Origin: Tridacna crocea
Lineage: Eukaryota; Mollusca; Bivalvia; Cardiida; Cardiidae
DNA length: 64,000 nt
Assembly (NCBI GenBank): GCA_943736015.1
Contig: OX031070.1
Coordinates: 42,184,173-42,248,172 of the forward strand
Direction of reading: 5' to 3'
Within the stretch, counting starts at the first letter, position 1, and each line of letters begins with the position of its first letter. The notes beneath the pieces are model-generated. The model did no database searches and was not told where the DNA came from. It saw only the letters and a list, made by a program, of their open reading frames with translations. A program made the translations under genes and the position numbers. This document shows positions 1 through 11,600 of this stretch, piece by piece.

Positions 1-115
1 TTTTATCCCCACAAAACGAATGTTTTTGAGGGGTATACTGGAATCGGCCTGTCTGTCTGTGTGTCTGTGTGTTTGTCTATGTAAAGAATAGTTCTTAACT
101 ATGAAAAGATAAACC
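1..115 (+). repeat. CCCCCGCAAAACGA-type repeat, 5' part
   Basis: Begins with the small hairpin CCCCACAAAACGAATG...GAGGGGTATACTGG and continues into CTGT/GTGT microsatellite. The same family is at 21067, 39535, 40980, 59898 and 63260. Confidence 0.7.
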
Positions 116-119
116 TGTA

Positions 120-305
120 CAACAGGGGCAGGTAACCAGCAAAATGTTTTTGATAGTTATGTCCCTTTTTTTGACTTGGAAGGTTCACTGAAAACCAAAC
201 ACTTGTACGGGTGCCATCACCTGCATGTGATGCTCTTGTTCGACTTAGAATTCTCACCAAAAGCAACCGAAGAGGGCCATTGGCATGCATTAGTGATGCT
301 CTTGT
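120..305. repeat. Repeat fragment ending GATGCTCTTGTT
   Basis: Contains GCAGGTAACCAGCAAAATG and two copies of the end motif GTGATGCTCTTGTT (around 227 and 293). A related stretch occurs at 25030-25175. No coding signal is seen. Confidence 0.45.
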
Positions 306-526
306 TTAGCCCTTTACCCCATAAGGCATCTCTAATTGACCCTAAATGACAGCAAGGATGAAGCCGTTTCTTATGTGTAAATGACACCTATTGATAGCAT
401 AGAAAAACATTGTGACAAAAGGTGAAATTGCTCGTCACGAGCAATTTCACCTTTTGCCACAATGTTTTCCAAAGGCTCCTACATGCAATGTGTATAGAAA
501 TGAGTATCTATGGAGTAAAGGGTTAA
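306..526 (+). mobile_element. Family B TTAA element
   Basis: Starts TTAGCCCTTTACCCCATAAGG and ends TATGGAGTAAAGGGTTAA. Central hairpin GGTGAAATTGCTCGTCACGA, shared with 3989, 6324, 23231, 24570, 33192 and 55251. Confidence 0.8.
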
Positions 527-844
527 AAAACATTCAAGGAAAAGCTGAAATTGCTTGTGGAAAGCCATTGTATCTTTTTCCGTAATACTTTCCATAAACT
601 TTCCAAGTTTTTTTTTTCCTTTTTGTGCTTTCATTTGATTTGTAAAAAAATTGCTGGTAATATGAATATAGGTTTAAACAAGTGGAAAGAAATTGATTTT
701 TTGATAAAAATCTACAGATTAATGAATTGTTATTCCGGAATATATTCATCACTATGGCAACAGATGTCATCTCGAGTTAAAGCTTTCATATTGTCTTGCA
801 TAGCAAGAAATGAAATACTGTTAATCTTTTTGGCCTATATGTTC

Positions 845-1076
845 TAAAGCCATCACCAGACGACAAAAGCAAAGACTTGTCCAAATTGAAAGCATTTACA
901 GACGACAATTAAAATGTACCTCTCAAATGAAAGAACTTGACTTTGATGGGGGTAGAAAACAGTGAAGGGAAAAGAGAAAATGCAGGTTACCAGCACTTTC
1001 TTCTTCTTCAACAACGTTTCAAAAGGCTTATTTCTCAGGGTCGATAAAACTTGGGATTGTGTGGTAGAGGATGAAC
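845..1076 (+). mobile_element. Family A TTAA element, diverged
   Basis: Long arm (CCAAATTGAAAGCATTTACAG) first, hairpin core, then short arm ending GATTGTGTGGTAGAGG. The termini no longer read TTAA. Confidence 0.7.
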
Positions 1077-1083
1077 TCTGCAC

Positions 1084-1739
1084 TTAACTCTTTACAACAC
1101 AATCCCGACTTTTAACAACCCTGAAAAAGAAGCCTTTTGAAAACTCTGTGGGAAAAGGAGAAAATGCTGGTAACTAGCATTTTCTCCCTTTCTCACAGTG
1201 TTTTCCACCCTTCCCAAACCAAATTTTAATTTTTCAGTCACCTTTATTTTGTCGTCTGTAAATGCTTTAATTTGGACCAGTCTAAAATTTTCTCGTGTGA
1301 TAAAGAGTTAACTCTTTACCAAATGACAAAATTTTAGACTGATCTAAATTAAAAGCACTTGCAGACGACAAAATAAAAGCAACTTAACCCCTTACCACAA
1401 AGCAGAATTTTAGACATCGAAATGGAAAGCATTTGTAGACTCAAATGATGCAGTTTTTCTTTGATAGTTTAGAAAACTTTGTTGGAAAAGGAGAAAATGT
1501 TTGTAACCAACATTTTCTCCTTTTCCCACAAAGTTTTCAAAAGGCCTCTTCCTCAGGGTCATTAAAAGTCATGATTGTGTTGTAAAGGGTTAAAAATTGA
1601 AATTTTTTCCAAGGGTAGAAAACACTGTGGGAAAAGGAGAAAATGCTGGTTACCAGCATTTTCTCCTTTTCCCACAATGTTTTCTAAAGAATTTTATCTC
1701 AGGGTCTCAAATACCAGGGATTGTGTGGTAAAGGATTAA
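1084..1739. mobile_element. Tandem cluster of four family A elements
   Basis: Copies 1084-1311 (-), 1308-1387 (left fragment, +), 1384-1593 (+) and 1594-1739 (right part, +) sit end to end and share TTAA boundaries at 1308 and 1384. TTAA sites made by one insertion seem to be targets for the next. Confidence 0.8.
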
Positions 1740-1834
1740 ACAAAAAGTTTAACCTCTAACTGTACAGATCAATTTTTTAGACCTATTCGTATTGGGAGTA
1801 TAACCCTATGTCAATCAAAATTAGGTTCAATTAA

Positions 1835-3667
1835 TCAGTGATCGGGAAAGAATTTATTTCAATGAGACAATGTCTCCTGTTTTTGAAAACCAATGAGACA
1901 TTTTCAAAAGTAATGAGACATTTTTATTTTCAGATGAGACATTATACAGACTTCAAGTAAAACTCTTTATTCTGTTTTATTAACACATGAATAATCAATA
2001 ATGTTCATTTTTTCCATATATTTTAATTTCCAACGAGTTTAAAAAAAAAAACAATCGGACATATTTCAAGCATTTGCAGACGACGAATTCAACCACCTCC
2101 CCCACCCGTCTGCCATAGATCTATATTTTTATTTCATAAAACAACATTTTTTCACTCACGAACCCGGAAATTTAGCTTCCAATTATTGTTTTATTCCGAG
2201 ATTTGTGTAAATTCACTATATAAATTCATTACTAAAGATGAGAAGATACTTTGAAGTCCCCCTGATCGGACGATGCCACGCTGCTCTTTGTAGCTTCATG
2301 GGTTTTCACGCTTTTTTGGCGATCTATTTTTTCTTGACAGTTAACTTTTGGAAAAGTATTGCAACATGATTTGACATCAGTTAGTCAGTTTAAATAGCAA
2401 GTAACTTAAAAATCTGTCACTTTACACACCTTTGCTATTCTGTCATAAATGACTCGCCAGCTTCTTTATCATCCTTCTGCTATAGATCTATATTTTCATT
2501 TCATAAAACATTTTTTTTTCACTCATGAACAGAAATTTAGCTTTCAATTATTGTTTTATTCAGAGATTTCTGTAAATTCATTGTATAAATTCATTATTAT
2601 TGATGAGAAGATAGTTTGAGGTCCCCATGATCGGACGATGCAAAGCTGCTCATTATAGTGTCATGGGTTTTCACGCTTTTTTGGCGATCTATTTTTTCGT
2701 GACAATTAATTTTTGGAGAAGTATTGCTACATGATTTGACATCATTTAGTCAGTTTAAATAGCAAGTAACTTAAAAATCTGTCACTTTACACTAGATAAG
2801 AGGAATAACATCTTTGTAACTCTGTCGTAAGTGACTCGACAGCCTCATTATCATCCGTGTGTCCTTCGCATTTTATACTGATTGTGTTTAGCCAAATTTT
2901 CTGCCGGGTGCGCGCAAGCTAGGTTATATGAAGCTCTAGACGATAATTTCATGCGTCATATTGACATTTTGGCAGATATTTTCCATCGTCAGAGACAGGT
3001 CATTTCAAATTTCAAGGTCTCAAAACCCGGGCTCAGGGATCAAATGCGAAGCGTGCCGAGTTGTTAAGTTTTGTCAAATAATCCATGGACAAAAATTTCT
3101 TCCCCTTTTTCGCAGCCAATTTTGATGTTTGTTATCTACTGTTAAACCGAAGACTGTCATTTATAATAGTCACAAAACCAATTCAAGTTTAGGCACCAAG
3201 CGAGTTCAAGAACCGACTACAATCGATTCCGGGATTTCTGAATCGATTATTGGAATCGGAAGCCAAAACTAAATGACTTTCGACTATAGTCGATCTCAGC
3301 CCACCACTAAGTGATAGATACAAGGACTTCCTGCAATGAGCAGTATAATTTATGGCTCTGTCCCGATGATTCAATCACAATATCTCGGATATAAAGTCAC
3401 ACTTTATCAATGTATTATCGAGTAACATTCCCGAATACCGATGTTAAAATTAGATTCTAAAGCATACAATCAATAATGATATTCACAAAATACGAGAATA
3501 TTTTACTTCACTTTTCTTTTGCTTTAGTTTTAGAATATTTTCAAAAAATATAGGCGCAACTTCCATATTACTATGGGACAGTTGGGCGCATTTCTAGGAT
3601 TTTGAATGAGACATTTTTGGTTTTTATGCGCCAATGGTGCATGGCGCAGGGGTTTCCCAATCACTGA
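1835..3667. mobile_element. hAT-like non-autonomous DNA transposon, 1.83 kb
   Basis: Ends are 15-bp inverted repeats with one mismatch: TCAGTGATCGGGAAA at 1835 and TTTCCCAATCACTGA at 3653. CAGTG fits the YARNG start of hAT ends. Both sides are flanked by ATTAAT, so a 4-bp TTAA or a 6-bp duplication fits; the usual 8-bp hAT duplication is not seen. The inside has GAGACA repeats near the left end, a ~372-bp tandem duplication and GCGC-rich sequence at the right end. No transposase reading frame. Confidence 0.7.
2098..2855. repeat. ~372-bp tandem duplication inside the hAT-like element
   Basis: Copy 1 runs from ~2098 to ~2470 and copy 2 from ~2471 to ~2855. Both carry CCATAGATCTATATTT-like starts, GATCGGACGATGC and TTTTTTGGCGATCTATTTTTTC. 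They are roughly 85-90% identical by eye. Confidence 0.8.
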
Positions 3668-3670
3668 TTA

Positions 3671-3789
3671 ATGGTAATAGTTCTTTGAAAATGCAGAAAA
3701 CATTGTAGGAAAAGCAGAAAAATGGTGGTTCCCTGCATTTTCTCCTTTCCCCGCAGAGTTTTCAAAAGCATTCTTCCTTGTGTTTTTAA
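3671..3789. mobile_element. Degraded family A fragment
   Basis: Core-like GAAAACATTGTAGGAAAAGC with a broken hairpin; abuts the next element. Confidence 0.5.
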
Positions 3790-4244
3790 ACTCTTTACCG
3801 CATAATTCTGACTTTTGATGACCCTTAAAAAGAAGCTTTCTGAAAGCATCGTAGGAAAAGGAGAAAATGCTGGTAACCAGCATTTTCTCTTTTTTTCTTA
3901 CAATCTTTTCTATTCTTCTTAAGTCAAGGTTCAATTTTTGAGTCACTTTTTCTTATGTCATCTGCAAATGCTTTCAATTGGAACAAGTTTAACCCTTTAC
4001 CCCATAAGGCATTTCTACGGTATCTCTAATTGATCCTAAATAACAGCAAGGATGAAGCCGTTTCTTTCGTGTATATGACACCTTTTGATAGCATAGAAAA
4101 CATAGTGGCAAAAGGTGAAATTGCTTGTCATGAGCAATTTCACCTTTTGCCACAATGTTTTCACAAAGGCTCCTACTAGCAGTGTGTAGAAATGAGTATC
4201 TATGGAGTAAAGTGTTAAAACTTTGCCGTTTGGTAAAGAGTTAA
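3786..4244 (-). mobile_element. Family A element split by a family B insertion
   Basis: The short arm and core run to 3988. A family B copy then occupies 3989-4218, and the rest (AACTTTGCCGTTTGGTAAAG) continues to TTAA at 4241. TTAA is duplicated on both sides of the insert. Confidence 0.85.
3989..4218 (+). mobile_element. Family B TTAA element nested in family A
   Basis: TTAACCCTTTACCCCATAAGG to GGAGTAAAGTGTTAA. Core GGTGAAATTGCTTGTCATGA. Confidence 0.88.
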
Positions 4245-4246
4245 AC

Positions 4247-4475
4247 TTAACCCATTACCACACAATCCCTACTTTTGACGCCCCTGAGAAAGAAGCCTTT
4301 TGAAAACATTGTGGGTAATGGAGAAAATGCTGGTACCCAGCATTTTCTCCATTTCCCATAGTGTTTTCTACCCTTCCCAGAACAAATTTCTATTTTTTAG
4401 TCACCTTTATTTTGTCGACTGCAAATGCTTTCAATTTGAACCAGTCTAAAATTTTCTCGTGTGGTAATGGGTTAA
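4247..4475 (-). mobile_element. Family A TTAA element
   Basis: 229 bp, ends TTAACCCATTACC and GGTAATGGGTTAA (ATTACC-type pair). Core GGTACCC instead of GGTAACC. Confidence 0.88.
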
Positions 4476-4718
4476 GACATTTTGGTGAAGGGTTGATCAG
4501 GGAAGATACAGCATCATGAGTTATTTAGAAAATATAAAAGCTATCACTATTTCTGCTACAATTGTTTGCAACTTTTGCTTTATGGTCTTTACCCTCTGCT
4601 AAACAATTACATGTACATGTCATTATGATTCAAAGGAAATAAACTTATGAAAAGATTAGAGGAAAAGGAGAAAATGCTGTATATTGTTTTATACCCTTTC
4701 AAAGACGCATACTGTCAT

Positions 4719-4906
4719 TTAATCCTTTACCACACAATTCCTACTTTTAACGACCCTAAGAAAAGAGCCTTTTGAAAACAATGTGGGAAAAGGAGAAAAT
4801 GCTGGTAACCAGCATTTTCTCCTTTTCCCCACAACGTTTTCCACATTATCATAGACAAACTCAATCCTTTGAACAATGTTTAAACTGTCATCTGCAAAAT
4901 TTTAAT
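4719..4906 (-). mobile_element. Family A element, right end decayed
   Basis: TTAATCCTTTACCACACAATT start and intact core GCTGGTAACCAGC; the far terminus is lost. A scrap of core lies at 4643-4712. Confidence 0.7.
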
Positions 4907-4979
4907 GTTTTTAATCCATACAAGTTTTTATTTTGCTTGTGCAATTTCTGTGACCCTGCTGCAATTTGTTGCAGAATTA

Positions 4980-5078
4980 TCTCCCCTTGAACTTTTTTCA
5001 ACTCTTGTGCTAAACCATTCTGCATTTTGTGACAAAGACCTGTTCTGTGGGGGGTATAATAACATTCAGTGATAGCTC
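4980..5078 (+). repeat. CCCCCGCAAAACGA-type repeat, 3' fragment
   Basis: Carries ATCTCCCCTTGAAC and CATTCAGTGATAGCTCTAGTT, the tail motifs of this family. Confidence 0.55.
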
Positions 5079-5081
5079 TAG

Positions 5082-5324
5082 TTCATATTGAAAGCATTTG
5101 CAGATGACAATGTCAATGTGGCCCAAATTACAAAATTTTACCATGATAGGGTAGAAAACATGGTGGAAAAGGAGGAAATGCTGGTAACCAGCATTTCCTT
5201 CTTTTCTCTCAATCAATTTTTTCCTTCCCCAAAATTTCAAAATTTGAGTCACATTTATATTTTTCGTCTACAAATGCTTTGAATTTGGACCAGACTATAA
5301 TTTTGTTGTTTGGTAAAGAGTTAA
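5082..5324. mobile_element. Family A variant with two long arms
   Basis: Both halves are the long arm (AAGCATTTGCAGATGACAA on the left, the complement on the right), so the whole element is nearly palindromic. Confidence 0.7.
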
Positions 5325-5412
5325 AGCTGGCATTATTTTGATAAAGGGTTCGCTAAAACTAATGCTTTATTTCCTGTTGTTTCTCATATTTCTCTTTCTC
5401 TTTTTGCTTCAG

Positions 5413-5611
5413 GTTTGCCATTGCTGATTCAGCATATAGGTCGATGAGAGGAGAAAATCGTGATCAGTGTATCCTGATCTCGGGGGAAAGTGGTGCGGGA
5501 AAGACGGAAGCCTCGAAGAAAATTTTACACTACATCGCAGCAAGCAGCACACATTCTAAAGAGGTTGAACGTGTTAAAGATAGACTACTCCAGTCTAACC
5601 CTTTGTTAGAG
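5413..5611 (+). CDS. MYO1C: MYO1C exon with P-loop
   Basis: The first myosin exon in the window; its first base completes a split codon from an upstream exon. It encodes [11 protein letters not shown], then the ATP-binding P-loop [11 protein letters not shown], and ends in [11 protein letters not shown]. The acceptor is TTGCTTCAG and the donor GTATCA. A family A repeat starts 33 bp after the donor. Confidence 0.95.
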
Positions 5612-8600
5612 GTATCACAGAGTTGTCTGCCTTAGTAACTCACTTAACTCTTTGCCCCACAATCCCGACTTTTAACGATCCTCAGAAAGAGGCCTTTTAA
5701 AAACTCTGTGGAAAAAGGAGAAAATGCTGGTAACCAGCATTTTCTCCTTTTCCCACAGTGTTTTCTACCCTTCCCATACCAGATTTTAAGTTTTCAGTCA
5801 CCTTTATTTTGTCATCTGCAAATGCTTTCAATTTGGACCGGTCTAAAATGTCCTTGTGTGGTAGAGTTAAAGATGCTGATTAGGTTTTTATCATTATGAA
5901 CCTCAGGATTGTTTTGTCCCTGAATTTTGTGTAGAAAAAGTTAACAAGCCACCCATAGAAAACAAATTCTCAGTAACATCCAAATGTAAAGTTGCCTATT
6001 TATAAAATCAATTTCATTTTTAACATGTGAAAATATGATGATTTTTATTACTTTTACAATATGTAAAGGTGCAGTTTGTAAAAGTTCCAGATCATACCAT
6101 GCCATATTATCTGTTTGTTTATATACGGTAGATGATCGCCGACAATTAGCCAACTTTTTGTCGTAAATCTCCGCAGTAACGTAATAGTGATGTAAACACC
6201 ATGTGATAATTCAGTGTGTCGAGACAAAACTTTCATTCCTTTGATTGTTTTGTCCCATTCTAGGCTTGAAAAACCAAGTTTTTGGACACTGTAAATAGAA
6301 ACACAACAAAAGCTGATTGTTTCTTATCCCTTTACTCCATAGATACTCATTTCTATGCATTGCTTGTAGGAGCCTTTGGAAAACATTGTGGCAAAAGGTG
6401 AAATTGCTCATGACGAGCGATTTCACCTTTTGTCACAATGTTTTCTATGCTATCAAAAGGTCCTATTCTTTAAGATCTTGTTCAAAATTTGTGAATGTAC
6501 TCCACAAATCTATATCACTACCTTAGCAGTTTGCTCTTGTTTCAAAGCAGGTTGTGCAGTTCAATTGAACAAGCTATGAGCAGAATGACAAAGTTTTCTT
6601 CTCATCAACAAAATTAATATAAATCTGTTTTTCAGGCCTTTGGTAATGCAAAAACTACCAGAAATGACAATTCCAGCAGGTTTGGAAAGTATATGGATAT
6701 TCAGTTTGATTTTAAGGTATGCTTTTTTTTCATTTCTTAGCCACTAATCACACTGTTTAGAGTTATAATGATACCGAGTAGGAAGGCTTTTGAAAACTTT
6801 GTTTTGAAAACTTTCTTGAAAAAGAAGAAAATGCTGGTAAACAGGATTTCTGTTGCCAACAGTGTTTACAATCTTATTTGTAATCTTATAAATTTTCATT
6901 GGAGCCAAATCTAAACAACCCTGGGGAGTGTTTTTCCAAAGACTAGTTCCCTCGGGGGCTTTAGAATATGGGATAATTGACTACAGCATTAGAAGAGAGG
7001 CCACAGGCTTTCAAGTAAATCTTCTTTTCCGATTCCATGATTATTTTTACAGGGTGCTCCAATTGGTGGACACATTTTGAACTATCTATTAGAGAAATCT
7101 CGTGTTGTACATCAAGCCCCAGGAGAGAGAAACTTTCACATTTTCTACCAGTTGTTGACAGGAGCGGCCCCTGTGACCCTCGGCCAGCTCAAACTCGAAT
7201 CCTTGCCTGACAGTTACCATTTCACCAATCAGGTATTGTTTATTTCATGCACATAATGCACAGTGGAAGACAATTTTATGTTAAGGAAATCTTACAAAAA
7301 CCCTCCAATTTTAACAACGTTTTTCCATGTTTTAATGCACTTAACCTTGATTTAGACTGATAATTCTGATTACATGTATATGATAACTGTTTTGAATGTT
7401 TTCTGCTACAAGTTTGTTTGACTCACTTTTGGAAGACCAACTTCTGAACTAGACAAAATTCAAAGCATTTATAGACAATTAACCCTTTACCACACAATCC
7501 CAACTTTTGACGACCCTAGAAAGGAAAGCCTTTGAAAACATTGTAGGAAAAGCTCCTTTTCCCCACAATGTTTTCTTTCCTTCCTGAAACAAATTTTGAT
7601 TCTTTAGTCACATTTACTTTGTCGTCTGCAAATGCTTTCAATTTGGACCAATCTAACATTTGTCTTTTGGTAAAGAGTTGATAGATGAAGCTCATATGAC
7701 AACTTTTGTGTTTGAAAATAAAAAAAACGTTGAAAGGATAAAATGCTGGTTACCAACATTTTCTCCATTTCCCATAATGTATTAATCCATTACCACACAA
7801 TCCCTACTTTTGACGCCCCTGAGAAAGAAGCCTTTAGAAAACATTATGGGAAAAGGAGAAAATGCTGGTAACCAGCATTTTCTCCTTTTCCCACAATGTT
7901 TTCTACCCTTCACAAAACAAATTTAAAATCTTCAGTCACTTTTATTTTGTCATCTGCAAATGCTTTTAATTACGACCAGTCGAAAATATAGTGGTTTGGT
8001 AATGGGTTTAAGAGACATCTTTATCAGGGTGCTTTGCCGAACTCATTACCAAACAACAAAATTGTAGACTGGTCCAAACTGAAAGCATTTGCAGACAACA
8101 TAATAAAAGTGACTGAAAATTTGAAATTTGTTTTGGGAAAGGAAGAAAACATTGTGGGAAAAGGAGAAAATGCTGGTTACCAGTATTTTCTTCTTTTCCC
8201 TCAATATTTTCAGAAGGCTTCTTTCTTTGGGTCATTAAAAGTCAGGATTGTTTGGTAAAGAGTTAAAGAGGTAAATAATATTTTTGTTGTATTGTACATG
8301 ACAATTTCTTTATTGACAGGGTGACAGCAGTTCCCTACAGACTATGGATGACTTATCTAATTGGAAAGCAGTACAGCACAGTTTAAATGTTTTGGACTTC
8401 TCCCAACAAGAACAAAAAGTAAAAACATTATCTCTTTTCAAGGCAACAAAATTTTAGAAAATTCAAAATTTAACTCTTCACCAAACAACAAACTTTTGGA
8501 CTAGACCAAATTGAAAGCATTTGCAGAAGACAATTCAACCCTTGCTCAAAAGATGATTTCTGTCTATGATAGGGTAAGAAACATTGTGGGAAAAGGAAAA

Positions 8601-11600
8601 AATGCTGGTTACCAGCATTTTCTCTTTTTCCCACAATCTTTTCAAAAGGCTACTAATCTAGACCTGTAAAAACCAGGGATTGCTTGGGAAAGGGTTAAAG
8701 TAATTGCACATGACATTAAATCTGACCCAAATTCTGAGATTTATCTTGGCAAGGGCAAAAAATATGGAATACTACCTGAAAGACTGTTAGTAATTCATCT
8801 TACCTTTTTACCAGACAACAAACTTCTAGCATTTATCCAAATTGAGAGCATTTCCAGACGACAATTTAGATATGGCTGAAATGGAGTATTATTTCTTTGA
8901 TTGCATAGAAAACATTGAGGGGACAAGAGAAAATGCTGGTTACCAGCATTTTCTCCTTTTCCCACAATGTTTTCAAAAGGCTTCTTTCTCAGGTATGTGA
9001 AAATCAAGGATTGTTTGGTAAAGGGTTAAGCTCGTCCTAGGAATCCAACTTGTACTTTCAAGTAGCCAGTCTTACGAAAATGAAAGTGAGCAGCATATGT
9101 ACATCTGAAATACCAACTGAACTTGTAGAAGTTCCAACCCGTGTGGAGAGATCCTTGTTTTTCAAGGTTTAACTCATTACCAAACGACAATATTTTATGG
9201 TTGTCTAAATCAAAAGCATTTGTAGACGACAAAATAAAAAAGAATGAAAATTTGAATTTTGTTTTGTGCAGGGTAGAAAACATTATGGGAAAAGGAGAAA
9301 ATGCTGGTTACCAGCATTTTCCCCTTTTCCCACAATGTCTTCTAAAGGCGTCTTTCTCAGGGTTGTCAAAAATAGGGATCGTGTGGTAATGGGTTAAAAG
9401 ACTAATACCATAACCACTGAGCTAAAGAGAATTCTCCCCAACACAGTTGTTAGTTATTGATCGTATACAAGAGGATGCTATGCAGTCAGGAAATAGAGGA
9501 TATTTGTTTTTTTCGGTGAAAGATCGAAATTTATTTCATCGAGTGGACACCATCAGTAATATTTTCACGAGTGGCACAGCCACGAGTGAAAATATTACCG
9601 ATGGTGTCCACTCAATGAAATAAATTTTGATCTTTCACCAAAAAAAACAAATATTCTATTTATTTTATGCTTTTAACCCTTTCTGGGAGGAGCTTTGTCA
9701 AAATTCAGTACAGTTCTTTTCCCTTATTCCCCGTGGCGTACCCCTCCCGCATAGCAACGTTACATCAAGCGCGAGAAATGTAAGGTATATGACATCATAT
9801 TTCCCATCTGGTTGTTAGGCACGCGCAATTTACCTAGGCAACAAGAACGTGAAAATCGGTATTTGCACTGGTGGTACCAGTGTAAGATCAAAAAATATTT
9901 TCACTGCTATTTCTCGATATCCTACCGGAAAGCATGAAATAAGGACTGATCTTCCATAATACAGAGACTTTTGGTTCACTAGACTCGTGCCCTAACACTT
10001 GAGCTATTCTGGATGCTTGAACGGCTGTCTTTGACTTTCGTGAACCACTTTAGCTGATAACTGTGTGTGTTTTGTGATTTTCAGGCTCTGTTTTCCATTG
10101 TTGCCTCAGTTTTGCATTTAGGCAATGTCAAGTTTATGTCGAACGAGGATAGTGACCATGCTGTTGTGGTCAATAAAGACACAGTGACCACTATCTCTGA
10201 GGTAAGTAGAACTGAATCTCTTGTCCATCTCTTTTAACTCATTACCAAACGACAAAATTTCAGACTTGTCCAAATTGAAGGCATTTGCAGACGACAAAAT
10301 AAAAGTGACCGAAAATTTGAAATTTCTTTTATGATGGGTTGAAAACACTGTGGGAAAAGGAGAAAATGCTGGTTACCAGCATTTTCTCCTTTTCCCACAA
10401 TGTTTTCTAAAGGCTTTTTTCTCAGGGGCGTCAAAAGTAGGGATTGTGTGGTAATGGGTCAAGCTTGACAGTTTTTAGCTCCACTGGCCGAAACTTTATG
10501 GCCAGGTGTGCATCCTTCTGTGCATGCATGCGTGTGTCTGTTATCTTTTATTTCAAACATCTTCTTCTCTGAAGCTACCCCTCCAATTTTGAGGAAACTT
10601 CACAGAAATTATCCTGCCATGGTCCTCTTCAGAATTTTTGAAAGAATTTGATTCCTTCAAAACCCCTGGTTGCCATGGCAACAAAACTTTAAAAAAAAAT
10701 GGGAAATCCTTGAAAATCTTCTTGTCTGAAAGTATAAGGCCTAAGGCTAAGGCCTAAGGCTACCAAATTTGACATGTAGCTTTATCTAGTAGACCTCTAA
10801 TTTTAGTTCTGTTTCATGGGTCTCATGTTCAAAACCAATTTACCAAGTTGTAAAGTTTGGCATGTGGTGATTTTACTTATTAGCCATTAGAGCGATACAG
10901 GGCCATGATGGCCTCTTGTTGAAGAAAGCAAGAGGTCATGCAAAAACTGATACATTTTCTAGTGTCTATATCATTACTTAAAATACATGCATCTACTTTT
11001 AACTTGGGCTAGTTACTAACTCTGTACCACACAATTCCGAGTTTTAATAGCCCTGAAGAAGAAAACTTTAGAAAACATTGTTAGAAAACAAGAAAATGCT
11101 GGTAACCACCATTTTCTTCTTTTCCCATAATATTTTCTATCCTTTTAAAAGCGAAGTCCCTTCTTTTGTGCCACATTTTAATCGTCTTCTGCAAATGCTT
11201 TGAGTTTGGACAAGTCTACAACTTTGTTTGTTTGGTAAAGAGTTAGATACTGAAACGAACCCCATACACCAAAGACAGATAACCCTAAAAGTATTTTTGA
11301 CTCAGTTTTGCCAGTCTCTTACTAAGTCTCTTCTCCTTACAATGTTTTCAAGACCATTCTTCTGCACTTTTGTCATAGAAGATAAATCTGTTTTGGTATT
11401 TGTTTTTCAGTTACTTGGATGTCAAAACCAACTGCTGTTATCAGCTCTGGAAAATAAAACAATCGAAGTGAATCGGGAAAAGGTAACAACAGTCAATATT
11501 TGTATTTCATTTGATAATTTTCAATTTGTTATAGTTCTGACTGTTTTGATCCTGTAATTTTTCTTCAAAGAATTATGGACCATCTTTAGCATGCAAGTGT

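Noticed and set aside
2882-3067. 61-residue open frame inside the 1.8-kb element
   Set aside because: No recognisable domain, no start context support, and it lies in a non-autonomous transposon. It is too short for a transposase.
1-5412. Upstream MYO1C exons
   Set aside because: I looked for the start of the motor (conserved IYTYIG and VNPY-type segments and a PPHL exon end) and saw none; they must lie before the window.
8034-8258. Many 60-120 residue open frames sharing [17 protein letters not shown]
   Set aside because: They are translations of the palindromic MITE core, appear on both strands of the same copies, and lack splice context or conservation as protein.
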